From NCBI RefSeq assembly GCF_016464015.1, contig NZ_JACDXT010000051.1, forward strand, positions 1 through 63,797: a DNA stretch of 63,797 nucleotides. The letters are read 5' to 3'. The DNA is from Psychrobacter sp. bablab_jr014 (GTDB lineage Bacteria; Pseudomonadota; Gammaproteobacteria; Pseudomonadales; Moraxellaceae). Below are positions 63,703 to 63,797 of this stretch, one piece after another. Below the pieces are notes generated by a model that had not been told where the DNA came from, did not search any database, and saw only the letters and a list, made by a program, of their open reading frames with translations. Made by a program: the position numbers and the translations under genes. Every line of letters starts with the position of its first letter. Positions within the stretch are counted from its first letter, which is position 1.

Positions 63703-63746
63703 GTTAAAAATAATAAGTTTAGTCATTCTAAGCGTTTATTTTTAAC
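63703..63746. repeat. Inverted repeat at the right end of the window
   Basis: GTTAAAAATAA (63703-63713) and TTATTTTTAAC (63736-63746) are a perfect 11-bp inverted pair around a 22-nt centre, in the gene-free last 180 bp. It may be part of a dispersed repeat or the edge of an element continuing outside the window. Confidence 0.4.
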
Positions 63747-63797
63747 GATGAAGCGGCAAAAAAGAGTCCTGTCCCCTGCTTTTATCGTTGGGGCTGA

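Overview
The window looks like a contiguous piece of the chromosome of a Psychrobacter-like gammaproteobacterium (family Moraxellaceae). This rests on gene content and order, not on a database search: pyrG-kdsA-eno-ftsB-ispD, purM-purN divergent from perM-hda, a long-form (527 aa) isocitrate lyase, malate synthase G, MiaE, an ExaC/AldB-type aldehyde dehydrogenase, and mid-range GC with AT-rich spacers. There is no prophage, CRISPR array, rRNA operon or complete insertion sequence. Two tRNA genes are present: Ser-UGA at the left end and Glu-UUC near 37 kb.

Layout. 0.2-3.5 kb: tRNA-Ser, an Epd/GapA-family dehydrogenase and a Pif1-like helicase. 3.8-7.2 kb: an ethanol/acetaldehyde module (aldehyde dehydrogenase, Zn alcohol dehydrogenase, DUF779 protein). 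7.5-18.8 kb: a DUF4424 exported protein, an endonuclease V-like protein, tkt, serS, a YcxB-like membrane protein, a putative delta-class carbonic anhydrase lipoprotein, dps, a DUF2057 protein, hda and a PerM-type AI-2E family protein. 19-25.9 kb: purMN, an NAD-dependent semialdehyde dehydrogenase, and a LysR regulator divergent from aceA. 26-36.9 kb: two tandem DUF4349 lipoproteins (one frameshifted), a CYTH-CHAD protein, a nitroreductase, an L,D-transpeptidase, argG, pyrC, rnt and a 71-aa membrane protein. 36.9-46.7 kb: tRNA-Glu, a membrane-anchored BLUF photoreceptor, and ispD-ftsB-eno-[copper cluster]-kdsA-pyrG. 46.9-63.6 kb: a porin, glcB, miaE, three tandem small hydrophilic acidic proteins, ppk, mtgA, a MITE-like inverted repeat, a glutaredoxin-like protein, lldD, a rhomboid protease, a MipA/OmpV protein, an ORF interrupted by a stop codon, fumC and a 5-formyl-THF cyclo-ligase.

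How the genes fit together. The catabolic genes point to growth on C2/C3 compounds: ethanol to acetate (alcohol and aldehyde dehydrogenases), the glyoxylate shunt (aceA, glcB), L-lactate oxidation (lldD), fumarase, and lower-glycolysis/gluconeogenesis and pentose-phosphate enzymes (eno, tkt, Epd/Gap). Stress and envelope genes are frequent: dps, ppk, CYTH-CHAD, copper export, MtgA, YkuD, hydrophilin-like proteins and BLUF.

The observations I would look at first are the three-gene hydrophilin-like cluster (51.7-52.6 kb), the copper module with a cysteine-less HMA-like protein set inside the pyrG-kdsA-eno block, the putative delta-class carbonic anhydrase lipoprotein, the BLUF protein with a C-terminal membrane anchor, the roughly 148-bp MITE-like inverted repeat at 56.2-56.4 kb, and the two broken genes (a DUF4349 frameshift near 26,377 and an in-frame TAA at 60,584). 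All function calls come from reading motifs by eye.
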